NCBI RefSeq assembly: GCF_014218725.1
Contig: NZ_JABBJE010000001.1
Location: 969,003 to 1,033,002 of the forward strand
Origin: Brevundimonas huaxiensis
Lineage (GTDB): Bacteria > Pseudomonadota > Alphaproteobacteria > Caulobacterales > Caulobacteraceae
DNA: 64,000 nucleotides
Direction of reading: 5' to 3'
The position numbers and the translations under genes are program-made. Within the stretch, counting starts at the first letter, position 1. Each line of letters starts with the position of its first letter. Below, in pieces: positions 50,743 to 59,772 of the stretch. The notes beneath the pieces were generated by a model. That model was given only the letters and a program-made list of their open reading frames with translations. It did no database searches and was not told the origin of the DNA.

Positions 50743-51783
50743 CTACCCCCAAACTCTCGCACTCTCGGCATCGAAGAATGCGACACTCAAAGGACTACGC
50801 GGACGCTTCCCCAGACGTGCCTCTGCCATCTTTTCTGCCCTAGATATGATCGCTCTATTGTCTGCCGCATCAGGATCACCATAAATGCTGACGAACAGCG
50901 CCGACGCCTTGCCGCGCTCAATCAGCCTTAGGACATGATCATCATTTGGCGCCAATGAGTGGCCATACACTACTATCGCACTATCCGCCACGTTCGCGCA
51001 CCCCTCCAGACTTCGGAGAGACTTATGAAGGTACGCATTGTGCATTATCTTCTGCCGTTTACTGACGGCTGTACCTTCAGCAACAAATAGCGGATATTTT
51101 TCTTCCCGCAACGATTGGCGTATCTGCTCAACAATCGGGACATCCGTGCGGGACCACGTATACTTCACAATATCCGTCTCAATGTCGAATAGATGTAAGG
51201 CACCGTGGAGATAGTGAACCGAAGGGCTGTGGGCTTGCTGCCAAGACACCCATGGCGCGTCCGGAACATCTTCAGGATGTCTAAATCCATCATCAGGCTT
51301 AAGGTCGATCTCGTCGACCTCGCTCTGCATCATCGTCCAGTAAAGTAGCACGTCGTAGTTCAACGTGTATATGTGCCCAAAATCGCTCAAAAACTCTCTG
51401 CAGGCCCTATAGCAACCCTCGTCCACGTCGTAGGGTCGGTCGGGGTGCCTCTTAGCAATTGCTGAAACCAAAATCTCTTTGAGAGTGTCGGCATCTTTCG
51501 CGAGTTGTATGGCGAGGGGAGAATCAGTACCCTCATAGATCGCCACTATCTTCGCTGCACTGACGAGATACCGGATTACTATTTCGAAGTCTTCCGTTCT
51601 CAGCGCTTCGAATATTGCGCGGATGTGCGGAACATCGTCCAGATCGGCGTTTTGATATAGCGATCCGTACGTAAAAATCCTTGGAAACAGCGCGATGCTG
51701 AAGCCGTTCCCCAGAACTAGATAGCGGTTACGATAACCTTGAAGGGCCTCGTGCACGTCGCTGTAATCAATTAGATCAACCAA
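50743..51783 (-). CDS. DUF4917 (SIR2-like) protein
   Basis: 346 residues from a TTG at 51783 with GGGGG 6 nt upstream. A GTG at 51822 is also possible, and the frame is open to 51906; no ATG fits. The Rossmann-type start YLVLGNGFSIALFP, then IYTLNYDVLLYW, VHYLHGALHLFD, and YPLFVAEGTAVSKRQKI and VYGHSLAPNDDHV match DUF4917, which belongs with the SIR2-like NAD-binding families. Many SIR2-like proteins in such islands are NAD-depleting defence effectors; that role is inferred here. Base composition is lower in GC than its neighbours. Confidence 0.82.
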   Translation of the reverse strand: MVDLIDYSDVHEALQGYRNRYLVLGNGFSIALFPRIFTYGSLYQNADLDDVPHIRAIFEALRTEDFEIVIRYLVSAAKIVAIYEGTDSPLAIQLAKDADTLKEILVSAIAKRHPDRPYDVDEGCYRACREFLSDFGHIYTLNYDVLLYWTMMQSEVDEIDLKPDDGFRHPEDVPDAPWVSWQQAHSPSVHYLHGALHLFDIETDIVKYTWSRTDVPIVEQIRQSLREEKYPLFVAEGTAVSKRQKIMHNAYLHKSLRSLEGCANVADSAIVVYGHSLAPNDDHVLRLIERGKASALFVSIYGDPDAADNRAIISRAEKMAEARLGKRPRSPLSVAFFDAESARVWG

Positions 51784-51933
51784 TGTCTGCCCCCATATGT
51801 AAGCCGATATCCGGGCTTGCACAGGGCTATCGTTGCACGGTTTGAGGCAAACGGAAAAGCGGCCATTCACCCCCTGGGGTTGAGTTGCACCAGCAGCGCC
51901 AGGCAAATGAGGGTAATGCTGGGTCGTCGCGAC

Positions 51934-52065
51934 CTACTCGAAAGTCGCATAAGCAACTTCCAAATCAGCACGGGCTCCTGACATTGCCCCCTGGAACGCA
52001 GCCTCGGCCTTCCTCAAAGCCTGCGACCTCTCCTTCTGCTCCTTGATGGCGGGCAGTGGGAAGGG
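51934..52065 (-). pseudogene. Remnant resembling the end of a type I restriction S subunit
   Basis: About 43 codons read FPLPAIKEQKERSQALRKAE and on to a TAG, preceded in frame by a stop at 52066-52068. The pattern of a short PLP motif followed by a long coiled helix is how specificity (HsdS) repeats end. No rest of the gene is present, so a decayed cargo gene is likely. Confidence 0.45.
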
Positions 52066-52085
52066 TCACCAATCCGACACGGCGG

Positions 52086-52108
52086 CTAGACAACTAGACA
52101 GCTAGACA
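52086..52108. repeat. Tandem CTAGACAR iterons
   Basis: Three head-to-tail 8-nt units (CTAGACAA, CTAGACAG, CTAGACAG). Further copies lie at 52226-52233 (inverted), 52283-52290 (CTAGACGG) and 52294-52301, up to the end of the primase gene. Iterons next to a replication gene suggest an origin or a regulator site. The interval 52066-52312 otherwise holds no gene. Confidence 0.6.
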
Positions 52109-52259
52109 GTCGAATTCGCGTTTCCCAACACTTCTCAAGGTGCGCGATCCCGCTCATACGTCAGGCGTGAGCGTGTGTGGCTCTCCCCACTCCTCTTCTC
52201 TTTTAACCACTGAATACCCGTCTATCTGTCTAGAAGCAGGGATAAGTGAATAAGAACAA

Positions 52260-52282
52260 GGGGCTGCCGGTCAGACAGCCCC
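52260..52282 (-). terminator. Likely terminator of the VapE-like gene
   Basis: GGGGCTG (52260-52266) pairs with CAGCCCC (52276-52282). On the minus strand it is followed by TTGTTCTTATTC, 30 nt after the gene's stop. Confidence 0.6.
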
Positions 52283-52312
52283 CTAGACGGCTTCTAGACA
52301 GGTTCGACGTGT

Positions 52313-54745
52313 CTAGGCGTCGCCCTCGTCGGAAGGCTTCGGCGTCCGCGCAAACGCGCGCTGCTGACCGTAGCCCTCGAAACTCTCCCGCGTCCCCGTC
52401 GCCTCCCATTCCGGCAGCGAACGCATGATCTGGCCCAAGGCCGCCGCCCAGGCGTTGGTGTAGGCGTCGAGGTCGCGCAGAAGCGCCACCTCCCACACCT
52501 CGCGCAGGCAGACCCGGTCCTTGTTGTTCTTGACCAACCAGTCCTCGATCTGACCGGTGAGCATGTCGTCCGCCGTGTCGATGGTGCGGCTCGCCTGGAG
52601 CGTTTGGGCGGTCTTACGGGCAGCCTGGTCAGACAGCCACAACGGCAAGCGCCCGGTGGGCTGGGCGTCGCGCATCTCGCGGTAAAGATGAACGGCCTCG
52701 GCCCACAGTTGACCGATGTTGCCGCGCAGCCGCTCGATGTCGATGGTCCCGGCGACCTTGCATGCTACCGGCAGGAACCGGCGCCCGCCGGTGGGGTCCT
52801 TGAGGTAGGCTTGATCGTTGGTCGAGCCGATGAAGATGCAGGCGCGGGGGAACTCACGCGCCCGGCGCGCGTAGGCGAGGCGTGCCTTGTCGGTGTGCCG
52901 GGAGAGGAACGACTTGACCCGGCGCACGTCCGCCTTCGCCAAGCCGGTCAGTTCGCCCAACTCGACGATCCAACAGCCCTGCATCTGTTCGACGCATCCC
53001 TTGCTGTCATCCATGGCTGCGTCCAGTTCGCCATACCAATTCACTGCGAGGGTTTCGATGAACGTCGTCTTGCGCTTGCCCTGGAGACCTTCAAGAATCA
53101 CTGATTCGTCAATCTTCATTCCCGGCTCGAAAGCCCGCGCGACCGCGCCCACCATCATCAACCGCGCCGCTTCGCGGTGGTAGGCGTCGTCGTCGGACCC
53201 CAGGTAGTCGACGAACAAGGCCCCAACGCGGGGCGTCTCGTCCCAGACAAGCCCGCTCAAATAGCCTTGGACCGGATGGAATTGGTTGCCCTTCGCAGCG
53301 AGGTGGACGGCCGCCCCCAGGTCGCGATCCGTGACCCGAAGGTCATAACCACCTTCGTCCTCCGACGCCTCCAGCATCGCCCTCAGCATGTCGTCTTGAG
53401 CGTCCGACCACAGGTCGCCGTTGATTTCGTCGCGGACGGTCCAATCCGGCCCTGCAAGCTGGACTCCAGCCCCCTCCTTGCGCCCCGGCACCGTTCGCAG
53501 CACGACTTCGCCGGTGAAGGTGTTGAAGCCCACGACCCCAGCGGTGCGCGGATCGTTCTCGACGATCAGTTGCAGGTTCGGAAGATTGGAGAGGATACAA
53601 CCCTTGTCAGTGAGAACCAGCCGATCCATCCACTCCTCGGTCCTGACGGGCCGCTTCTTGCGCCGCTTCGTTTCCGGCGCCGCCTTCGCCTCTTCACCTT
53701 CCATCACCGGATTAAAGTCATCCGACTCCAGCGCATCGGCGGGAAACCACTCCGCCGCGACCATCTGGCCCAGGAAGTCCAGACGCTCGTAGTCTCGACA
53801 ATGATTGTGAGAGCAATAGGCGACGAACCCGCCCCCGTTACCTTCGCCACCGTTGACCACAAAGAACCCCTGATCGTCGGCGGCACCGGCGTTGCTGTGG
53901 TTATGGTCGAAAGGGCATACGACGGTCAGCTTCTCGCTGTTACGCCCCTGCACCCTGTCGTCGGCGTAGGCCTCAATCGCGTCGGCGATCTGGAAGCCGC
54001 TACCGTGCTTCTTAGCCCAACGCAGCAACTTCTTTCCTAGATACGTCGCGGGGGTCTTGGCGGCCTTCTTCACCGACAGCGGTGCCAAATCCAGCGAACG
54101 CCAGTCAAACAGGTTGCCACCGAAAACACTCACCTCGTAGGGCGCGCCGGGCTTGCGCCGGGGCAGATTGAACAGGCGGGACGGATCGACACACGCCTTG
54201 TCGATCTCCAGCCCCAGGCGTTCGCCCAAGGCCACCGGAACCCGCGCCCACGCCTCGCATCCACGCTGCTGGTCGCCACCGCCTTCAGTCACAAGGTCGA
54301 ACGCCTCCAGCAGAGGAATGACGACACGGTGCTTGGGATGGCCGTCGGTGTGGCTGTGGGTCGAGTGTCGGACCGCCAGGACGCCCAGGTCAGCGATCGC
54401 CTCGTCAACGTCGGCACCGTCAACTCCGGCGTCGAGGTCGAGGGCGATGGCCGTGACGGAGCGGGCTAGCGCCTTCTTGCGCGGTCCCTTCGGCAGGTCG
54501 GCGAAGACCACCGCCAGCCCATCCTTGCGCCGGTCTTCGCGGTGATCGGTCAGCAGGCCGAACAGGTCGCCCAGGGTGTCCGTGCGCGGTGCCCAGGTCC
54601 GTGCATTGCGGCCATGCCCAGCACTGAACTGAATCGTCCGCGCGAGAAGAGGCGACGTTGGGTCGTAGTTGAAGTTGGTGGGCTCGCCGCCGATATGGGC
54701 GCGCGATTCCTTGATCCCCGCCGGGGGGCTATAGTGCGGAATCAT
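52313..54745 (-). CDS. VapE-family primase/helicase
   Basis: 810 residues from the ATG at 54745 (AAGGA 7 nt upstream). The N-terminal primase-polymerase-like part has AIALDLDAG and RHSTHSHTDGHPKHRVVIPL. A zinc-finger-like stretch (CPFDHNHS and YCSHNHCRDYE) lies near residues 275-315. The C-terminal VapE ATPase has a variant Walker A, LEGLQGKRKTTFIETL (near 545), where most relatives have GxGKS/T. Asp/Glu and sensor regions follow (GCWIVELGEL, FIGSTNDQAYL). It probably primes and unwinds element DNA during its own replication, as in P4- and PICI-like satellites. Confidence 0.88.
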   Translation of the reverse strand: MIPHYSPPAGIKESRAHIGGEPTNFNYDPTSPLLARTIQFSAGHGRNARTWAPRTDTLGDLFGLLTDHREDRRKDGLAVVFADLPKGPRKKALARSVTAIALDLDAGVDGADVDEAIADLGVLAVRHSTHSHTDGHPKHRVVIPLLEAFDLVTEGGGDQQRGCEAWARVPVALGERLGLEIDKACVDPSRLFNLPRRKPGAPYEVSVFGGNLFDWRSLDLAPLSVKKAAKTPATYLGKKLLRWAKKHGSGFQIADAIEAYADDRVQGRNSEKLTVVCPFDHNHSNAGAADDQGFFVVNGGEGNGGGFVAYCSHNHCRDYERLDFLGQMVAAEWFPADALESDDFNPVMEGEEAKAAPETKRRKKRPVRTEEWMDRLVLTDKGCILSNLPNLQLIVENDPRTAGVVGFNTFTGEVVLRTVPGRKEGAGVQLAGPDWTVRDEINGDLWSDAQDDMLRAMLEASEDEGGYDLRVTDRDLGAAVHLAAKGNQFHPVQGYLSGLVWDETPRVGALFVDYLGSDDDAYHREAARLMMVGAVARAFEPGMKIDESVILEGLQGKRKTTFIETLAVNWYGELDAAMDDSKGCVEQMQGCWIVELGELTGLAKADVRRVKSFLSRHTDKARLAYARRAREFPRACIFIGSTNDQAYLKDPTGGRRFLPVACKVAGTIDIERLRGNIGQLWAEAVHLYREMRDAQPTGRLPLWLSDQAARKTAQTLQASRTIDTADDMLTGQIEDWLVKNNKDRVCLREVWEVALLRDLDAYTNAWAAALGQIMRSLPEWEATGTRESFEGYGQQRAFARTPKPSDEGDA

Positions 54746-54994
54746 AGAAGGTCCTTCGCCGTCGCCGTCCTACCGGTGGCGGGCGTTCTTGTTGAGATGG
54801 GATTGAGGCGAGCGGGTCCAGGCGCGCGGCAGGGCCTCACGCGAGGGTTGGGGCTTGCGATGGATCGCCATCGCCAGCCGGGGAAAGCCACCGGCAGGCG
54901 AGGAATGAGATGATCCTAACCCGATTGGGTAGGCGGTGGAATCGGAAAACCCTGTGAGTTGAGGGGTTTCTGAATTCCCGTGTCAGGGTGCGGG

Positions 54995-55180
54995 CTAGGC
55001 GGGGGTGTCCCACGACGCGGCGGGCTCGCCGTCGAAAGTCTCGACCAGCTTCGACGGCGGCGACCGATGCGGCGTCGGGATCGTCAGCGGGCGCGGCATC
55101 GGGATGGTCAAGCCGCCGTCAGGGAAGCGATGGCTCGGAAACCGCCGCCCCCGGCTGGGCTTGACGGGCTGATGGCACAT
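54995..55180 (-). CDS. Small protein of the element's regulatory operon
   Basis: 61 residues, basic and Pro-rich (SRGRRFPSHRFP, IPMPRPLTIPTPHRSPP). The ATG shares a base with the stop of the gene before it. No family is recognised. After it lie 249 nt without a gene up to the VapE start, containing a weak AAACCC/GGGTTT hairpin (54947-54969) that may end this operon. Confidence 0.5.
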   Translation of the reverse strand: MCHQPVKPSRGRRFPSHRFPDGGLTIPMPRPLTIPTPHRSPPSKLVETFDGEPAASWDTPA

Positions 55181-55716
55181 CACGCGGCCTCCATGGCGGC
55201 GTCGCCGCCGTCCAAGGCGATCACGGCGGCGGCGACAATCTGACAAACCACCGTCAATAGGGCTTCCCCGGCGTCGCTGGCGCCCAGCATCACGGTAGTG
55301 GGCTCGGTGGTGATCGGCGCAGCGGCCCCGAACCCTAGAGTCTTCAGCCCTCGGCAGGGCCACATGAGGGGGACAACCACTGGCTCCGCTCCCTGTCGTC
55401 CGATCACCAAAGCGTTGGGATAGAGTTCGTCAAGCGGCCGTTCGTCGTCGGGATAGTCGCACCAGACTTCAATGTCGCCGTGACTGCCCAGGCGCAGCGA
55501 ATTCATAAGGTGCCGCTCAACTAGGAGGCGGAGCCTCGCTTGGACAGGGCGGCTACCGAAGCCAGCGACGGCGTTCTGACGGCCGCTCAACCCGCCATAG
55601 CCAGGCGCAAATTGGCTGTGAAGAATGAGGGCGTCACGCTCCAGCTTGGCGGCCAACGAGGTGACCTGGGACGGTTCCGGCTCGCGAGGCGGCTGGCGCT
55701 GATACGGCGTCGTCAC
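55180..55716 (-). CDS. Element protein of unknown function
   Basis: 178 residues, soluble. Features: a helical stretch with VQARLRLLVERHLMNSLRLG, then an acidic beta-rich part (IEVWCDYPDDERPLDELYP), and an Ala/Val-rich end. The ATG overlaps the upstream gene's stop (ATGA). No family is recognised. Position in the operon suggests a role in control, replication or packaging hijack. Confidence 0.65.
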   Translation of the reverse strand: MTTPYQRQPPREPEPSQVTSLAAKLERDALILHSQFAPGYGGLSGRQNAVAGFGSRPVQARLRLLVERHLMNSLRLGSHGDIEVWCDYPDDERPLDELYPNALVIGRQGAEPVVVPLMWPCRGLKTLGFGAAAPITTEPTTVMLGASDAGEALLTVVCQIVAAAVIALDGGDAAMEAA

Positions 55717-55946
55717 GTCATCGATTCCCGAACCGCCTGCCGGGCGGCTTCACGACGAGCCTCTTCCAGGCGCGCGCCGATCCAAAAATCAACCGCCGTC
55801 CGCGACCACCGGAGGCCTCGGACGCCAAGCCGCAAAACAGGCTTGGGAGCGTCGGCCAGGCGGCCGAACGCCTGCGGCGTCAGCCCCAAGGGGCGGAGAC
55901 GCGCGGCGAGTTCGCGGCTTCCAATCAGGTTCAGGGGCTCGCTCAC
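55713..55946 (-). CDS. AlpA/excisionase-like DNA-binding regulator
   Basis: 77 residues. The layout ELAARLRPLGLTPQAFGRL, then PKPVLRLGVRGLRWSRTAVDFWI, is that of AlpA/MerR-like winged-helix proteins: a helix-turn-helix, then the FPKPVKLG-type wing and RWSRTAVDFW. Such proteins act as excisionases or activate the integrase in P4-like elements. It overlaps neighbours on both sides by ATGA. Confidence 0.68.
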   Translation of the reverse strand: MSEPLNLIGSRELAARLRPLGLTPQAFGRLADAPKPVLRLGVRGLRWSRTAVDFWIGARLEEARREAARQAVRESMT

Positions 55947-56314
55947 TGACCGCGCCCCTTTCGGAAGTCGTTCACCCAGGTGCCGGTCACGCCAGCGTTG
56001 TTCGCCGCCTCGAGGCGGGCACCCGCCTTCATCGCCGCCAGCTTCGCCCGCGACGCGGCGGCGGCGTCGGCCTGGGCGGTCGGCTCGGCCGGTGTGAAAA
56101 GGTGCGGCGCGGCCTGGGCATGGCGCGCCAAGGCGTCCACCAAGGGCTCGCCGGATGCTAGGCGGATATCGCCGTCGCCGGTGATTTCAGGAAGGTCGAC
56201 GGCGATTACGCGGCGGCTGATGTCGGCCGCCTGGGCGTCGCTGACGCCCGGCGCAGAGCGCAGCACGGCGGCGCGCACGACGGCCCGAAGGACCGCCGAC
56301 TTTTGGTCAGTCAT
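55943..56314 (-). CDS. Element protein of unknown function, first in operon
   Basis: 123 residues from the ATG at 56314. The N-terminal helix is SAVLRAVVRAAVLRSAPG; then VIAVDLPEITGDGDIRLASGEPL, and an Ala-rich C-terminal helix ending with NNAGVTGTWVNDFRKGRGQ. The frame is open 54 codons further upstream with a low-complexity Arg/Pro sequence, unlikely to be coding. No family is recognised. It leads the operon of four overlapping genes that runs to 54995. Confidence 0.6.
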   Translation of the reverse strand: MTDQKSAVLRAVVRAAVLRSAPGVSDAQAADISRRVIAVDLPEITGDGDIRLASGEPLVDALARHAQAAPHLFTPAEPTAQADAAAASRAKLAAMKAGARLEAANNAGVTGTWVNDFRKGRGQ

Positions 56315-56447
56315 GAGATGAAAACTCAGAGGGCCGCGCCGCCCTGGGCGAGGCCGTGGAAAGGATAAACGGGGGACGGTGGCTCGAAAATCGAGAGGGC
56401 GCCAACGCCCCCGGCCGTATCGGGGAGGCCCCCTCACCGACTTTCGG

Positions 56448-56476
56448 ACCCTACGCGATATTAACCATATTGTCAA
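56448..56476 (-). promoter_or_regulatory. Promoter of the small-gene operon
   Basis: On the minus strand a perfect TTGACA (56476-56471), 17 nt, then TAGGGT (56453-56448), in an AT-rich patch. The leader to the first ATG is about 130 nt. The gap 56315-56548 holds nothing else I can name. Confidence 0.5.
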
Positions 56477-56548
56477 GAATTTTGGCTTTTAGTCTCTTGA
56501 CTAGTTTGCGTGATTGTGAATTGGGAGGGACCTGAGAGAGCAGAACCA

Positions 56549-56569
56549 TATCCAAAAGTTATCCAAATT
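56549..56569 (+). repeat. Right integrase arm-type site
   Basis: Two TATCCAAA-type units in tandem over 21 nt, in the same orientation as 46224-46244, with one mismatch. It lies 51 nt inside the right attachment repeat. Confidence 0.75.
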
Positions 56570-56619
56570 TTGGCCGCAGGCTGGACATAGCTTGTTGAAT
56601 TTTCTGCACTTACCTCGTT

Positions 56620-56652
56620 CACAGTTCATCCCTGTGATCACCCACCATCGTC
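56620..56652. repeat. attR, right attachment repeat
   Basis: Copy of the last part of tRNA-Lys plus 5 downstream bases. Identical to the tRNA copy over 56631-56652; the T-loop bases ATC replace GAA. It is only the 3' third of a tRNA and not a functional gene. Confidence 0.93.
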
Positions 56653-56740
56653 GCCTCCGTCTATCGACAGCTAGAGCCCTCTTGGATTTCGCACGGAGCG
56701 GCTTAAATGCCGATGCCTGCTGCTGAACGGAAACCGACCT

Positions 56741-58123
56741 ATGGCCGACTACGACTACGACCTCTTCGTCATCGGCGCCGGTTCGGGCGGGGTGCGGGCG
56801 GCGCGGCTGACGGCGCTGGATGGCAAGAAGGTCGCGGTCGCCGAGGAATATCGGGTCGGCGGCACCTGCGTCATTCGCGGCTGCGTGCCCAAGAAGTTCA
56901 TGGTCATGGCCTCCGAGGTCAGCCACGCGCTCGAGATCGCCGAGGGCTACGGCTGGTCGTTCGACAACGCCAGATTCGACTGGCCCACCTTCCTCGAAGC
57001 CAAGGACGTCGAAATCGCGCGCCTGTCCGGCATCTACGCCGCCAACCTGGGCAAGGCCGGGGTCGAACTGGTCCACGGTCGGGCGGTTATGAAAGACGCC
57101 CACACGGTCGAGATTGTCGGCAAGGATCGCACCATCACCGCCGAGAAGATCCTGATCGCCACGGGCGGCCGCCCCTGGAAGCCGGACGAACTGCCGGGGA
57201 TCGAGCACGCCATCACGTCCGAAGAAGCCTTCCACCTTCCGGAACTGCCCAAGCGCATCCTGATCGCGGGGGGCGGCTATATCGCGGTGGAGTTCGCCGG
57301 CATCTTCGCGGGCCTGGGCGTGGAGACGACCCTGATCTATCGCGGCCCCAACATCCTGCGCGGCTTCGACGACGATGTGCGCGCGCACCTTGCCGGAGAG
57401 ATCGAAAAGCGCGGCATCAAGGTCATCCTGGGCTGCCAGCACGAGAAGATCGAAAAGACCGATAGCGGCCTCATAAACCACCTCGAAAACGGCATGAAGC
57501 TGGAGACGGACGTCGTCATGTTCGCCACCGGCCGCGTCCCTTACGTCAAGGATCTGGGGCTGGAGAACGCAGGCGTAGAGCTGAATGAAGCGGGCGCCAT
57601 CAAGGTCGATGCCTATTCCAGGACGACGGCGGAGAACATCTGGGCCATCGGCGACGTCACCGACCGGATGAACCTGACGCCCGTGGCCATCCGCGAGGCC
57701 GTCGCCTTCCACCAGACCGTCTATCGCGACAATCCCCAGCAATTCGACTACGAGGCCGTGGCCACCGCCGTCTTCAGCCAGCCGCCCGTCGGTGTCGTCG
57801 GCCTCAGCGAGGCCGAGGCCCGCCGCTCCTGCTCGAACGGCGTCGATGTCTACGTCACCCGGTTCCGGCCGATGAAATACGCCTTCACCGGCTCGGACGA
57901 GCGGGTGCTGATGAAGCTGGTGGTCGATGCCGACAGCCAGCGCGTGGTCGGCGTCCATATCGTCGGTCCCGACAGCCCCGAGATGATCCAGCTGGCCGCC
58001 ATCGCGGTGAAGGCCGGCCTGACCAAGGCGCAGTGGGACGCCACCTGCGCCGTTCACCCGACCATGGCCGAAGAGCTGGTCACTCTGAAGGAGAAGCAGT
58101 CGGGCGCGACCTCCGCCGGCTGA
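56741..58123 (+). CDS. gor: Glutathione-disulfide reductase
   Basis: 460 residues. FAD-binding GAGSGG at 12-17; redox pair Cys43 and Cys48 in GGTCVIRGCVPKK; NADPH fold GGGYIAVEFAGIFAGLG; C-terminal His-Glu pair in HPTMAEE. Keeps glutathione reduced in the cytosol using NADPH. It is the first chromosomal gene to the right of the element, so it flanked tRNA-Lys before integration. Confidence 0.94.
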   Translation: MADYDYDLFVIGAGSGGVRAARLTALDGKKVAVAEEYRVGGTCVIRGCVPKKFMVMASEVSHALEIAEGYGWSFDNARFDWPTFLEAKDVEIARLSGIYAANLGKAGVELVHGRAVMKDAHTVEIVGKDRTITAEKILIATGGRPWKPDELPGIEHAITSEEAFHLPELPKRILIAGGGYIAVEFAGIFAGLGVETTLIYRGPNILRGFDDDVRAHLAGEIEKRGIKVILGCQHEKIEKTDSGLINHLENGMKLETDVVMFATGRVPYVKDLGLENAGVELNEAGAIKVDAYSRTTAENIWAIGDVTDRMNLTPVAIREAVAFHQTVYRDNPQQFDYEAVATAVFSQPPVGVVGLSEAEARRSCSNGVDVYVTRFRPMKYAFTGSDERVLMKLVVDADSQRVVGVHIVGPDSPEMIQLAAIAVKAGLTKAQWDATCAVHPTMAEELVTLKEKQSGATSAG

Positions 58124-58132
58124 CGCTTGCGC

Positions 58133-59653
58133 TCACGGCCGGGGCCGCTCGCGGAACCGTTCCAGCAGGTCCAGCCGGGCGCTGAACGGCACGGGCGTCA
58201 CGGTCGGTCCCGCATTGACGAAGTTCATCAGCCGGGTGTCTCTCAGCGTCGCCGTAGGCCAGCGCGGCCGCCCGACGCCGTTCGGATCGCCCGAGCGCGC
58301 GAAGGCGGTCCAGTAGCCCATCATGGCCTCCGACGCCTTGCGGTCCCGATCCTCGACCGGATAAGGCAGGGTGTTCAAAGTGCCGAACACATAGGGCCGC
58401 TCAATCGCATGGGTCGCCCCGCCATGCGGCTCCGGATTCTGCGGCGACGAGATATCGAACCGATAGAGCCAGGCCGGATGGCCCGCCTTGGCATGCAGCC
58501 GCGCCAGCATTCGGGCCGGTTCTGAAAACACCAGATCCGTGATCGCCAGCTTGTCGAACGCCTCCAGCCCGCCATAGGCCTGAACGGCGTCGGCGCGCTC
58601 GAGCCAGGTCATGTCGTCGTCGATCTGACCATAGCCGTTGCGATCGGTGGGCCGCATCCACCAGAACTCGGCGCTGTTGCTGCCGATGATGAAGGGCACC
58701 GGGGCCTGCCGCCCCGTCTTGAACGCCGCCTCAACCGTGGACGGCACGACCCGCCCGTCGATCAGCGTCAGGTCGCCGTTGGCGAAGACCGGCGGCGGCG
58801 TCAGGAACAGATCGGCCGGCGCCGCGCGCAAATCCGCCGCCGTCCGCAGTCCCGCGCCATAGGCCCAGACCTCGCCGCGCTCCCGCGCTGAGGGCGCGCC
58901 ATAGGCGCCTTTCCGGTCCAGCGGCGTCTGCAACTCCCGCCCCAGTCCGGACTGAACGATCGCCCGGTCGAACAGACCGCGCGCCGGCGGCGAGATCATC
59001 AGCCGCGTGACGATCGCCCCGCCCGCCGATTCGCCAAAGATGGTCACGTTCTCGGGGTCGCCGCCAAAGGCCGCGATATTGGCGCGCACCCATTTCAGCG
59101 CCGCCGTCACGTCCATCAGACCGTAGTTGCCCGCCGCCTCGCCTGCCGGGCGCTCGGCCGCCAGCGCCGGATGATCGAAGAAGCCCAGCCGCCCCAGTCG
59201 ATAGTTCAGCGTCACCACGACCATGCCGCGCTTGGCCAGGTTCGTTCCGTCATATAGCGGCGCGGTTCCCGACCCATTGACCAGGCCGCCGCCGTGAATC
59301 CAGACCATGACTGGGGCAGGTTGCGCCGCGCTGATCGGCCGCCAGACGTTCAGGTTCAGACAGTCCTCGCTCATCGGCAAGGGACCGACGCCGGGGTCGC
59401 CGTTCGGGGGCGCCTGGATGCACAGCGGACCATAGGCCGAGGCGTCCCGCTGGCCCTGCCAGGTCGGCGCGGGACCGGGCGGTCGCCAACGCCGCTCGGC
59501 CGTCGGCGGCGCGGCATAGGGAATGTTTTTGAACGTCGCCACATCGGCGTCCGCGCGCCCGTTCAGGACGCCTTGCTGAATGCGGACGGTGGGCTGGTCG
59601 GCTGCGGGCGCCATCATGAGCGAGAGGGTGGCGAAAACGCCGGCGATTGTCAT
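58133..59653 (-). CDS. Type-B carboxylesterase, secreted
   Basis: 506 residues. Short hydrophobic signal (GVFATLSLMMAPAA). Nucleophile Ser in FGESAGG, oxyanion hole WIHGGG, and YRLGRLGFF, all typical of the cholinesterase/para-nitrobenzyl esterase family. His near the C-terminus in SPQNPEPHGGATHAIERPYVF. The natural ester substrate is unknown. Convergent with gor, 9 nt between. Confidence 0.92.
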   Translation of the reverse strand: MTIAGVFATLSLMMAPAADQPTVRIQQGVLNGRADADVATFKNIPYAAPPTAERRWRPPGPAPTWQGQRDASAYGPLCIQAPPNGDPGVGPLPMSEDCLNLNVWRPISAAQPAPVMVWIHGGGLVNGSGTAPLYDGTNLAKRGMVVVTLNYRLGRLGFFDHPALAAERPAGEAAGNYGLMDVTAALKWVRANIAAFGGDPENVTIFGESAGGAIVTRLMISPPARGLFDRAIVQSGLGRELQTPLDRKGAYGAPSARERGEVWAYGAGLRTAADLRAAPADLFLTPPPVFANGDLTLIDGRVVPSTVEAAFKTGRQAPVPFIIGSNSAEFWWMRPTDRNGYGQIDDDMTWLERADAVQAYGGLEAFDKLAITDLVFSEPARMLARLHAKAGHPAWLYRFDISSPQNPEPHGGATHAIERPYVFGTLNTLPYPVEDRDRKASEAMMGYWTAFARSGDPNGVGRPRWPTATLRDTRLMNFVNAGPTVTPVPFSARLDLLERFRERPRP

Positions 59654-59722
59654 GCTCGCTGATTAGCAAATTCCGGCGGCGCGCCAATCATCTTGCGATC
59701 ACAGATCACGACACACGGTGAG

Positions 59723-59747
59723 AGAACCGTTTTCGATATGGCGCGTT
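59723..59747 (+). promoter_or_regulatory. Possible EcfG-type promoter of the HWE kinase
   Basis: AGAAC (59723-59727), 16 nt, CGTT (59744-59747). One mismatch from the general-stress consensus. It lies 25 nt before the kinase start. Confidence 0.5.
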
Positions 59748-59772
59748 ATCGCCAAGCTGTGCGGGGTAGGCG

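Noticed and set aside
56620..56652. Possible second tRNA-Lys
   Set aside because: Only the 3' third of a tRNA is present; there is no D-arm or anticodon arm. It is the right attachment repeat.
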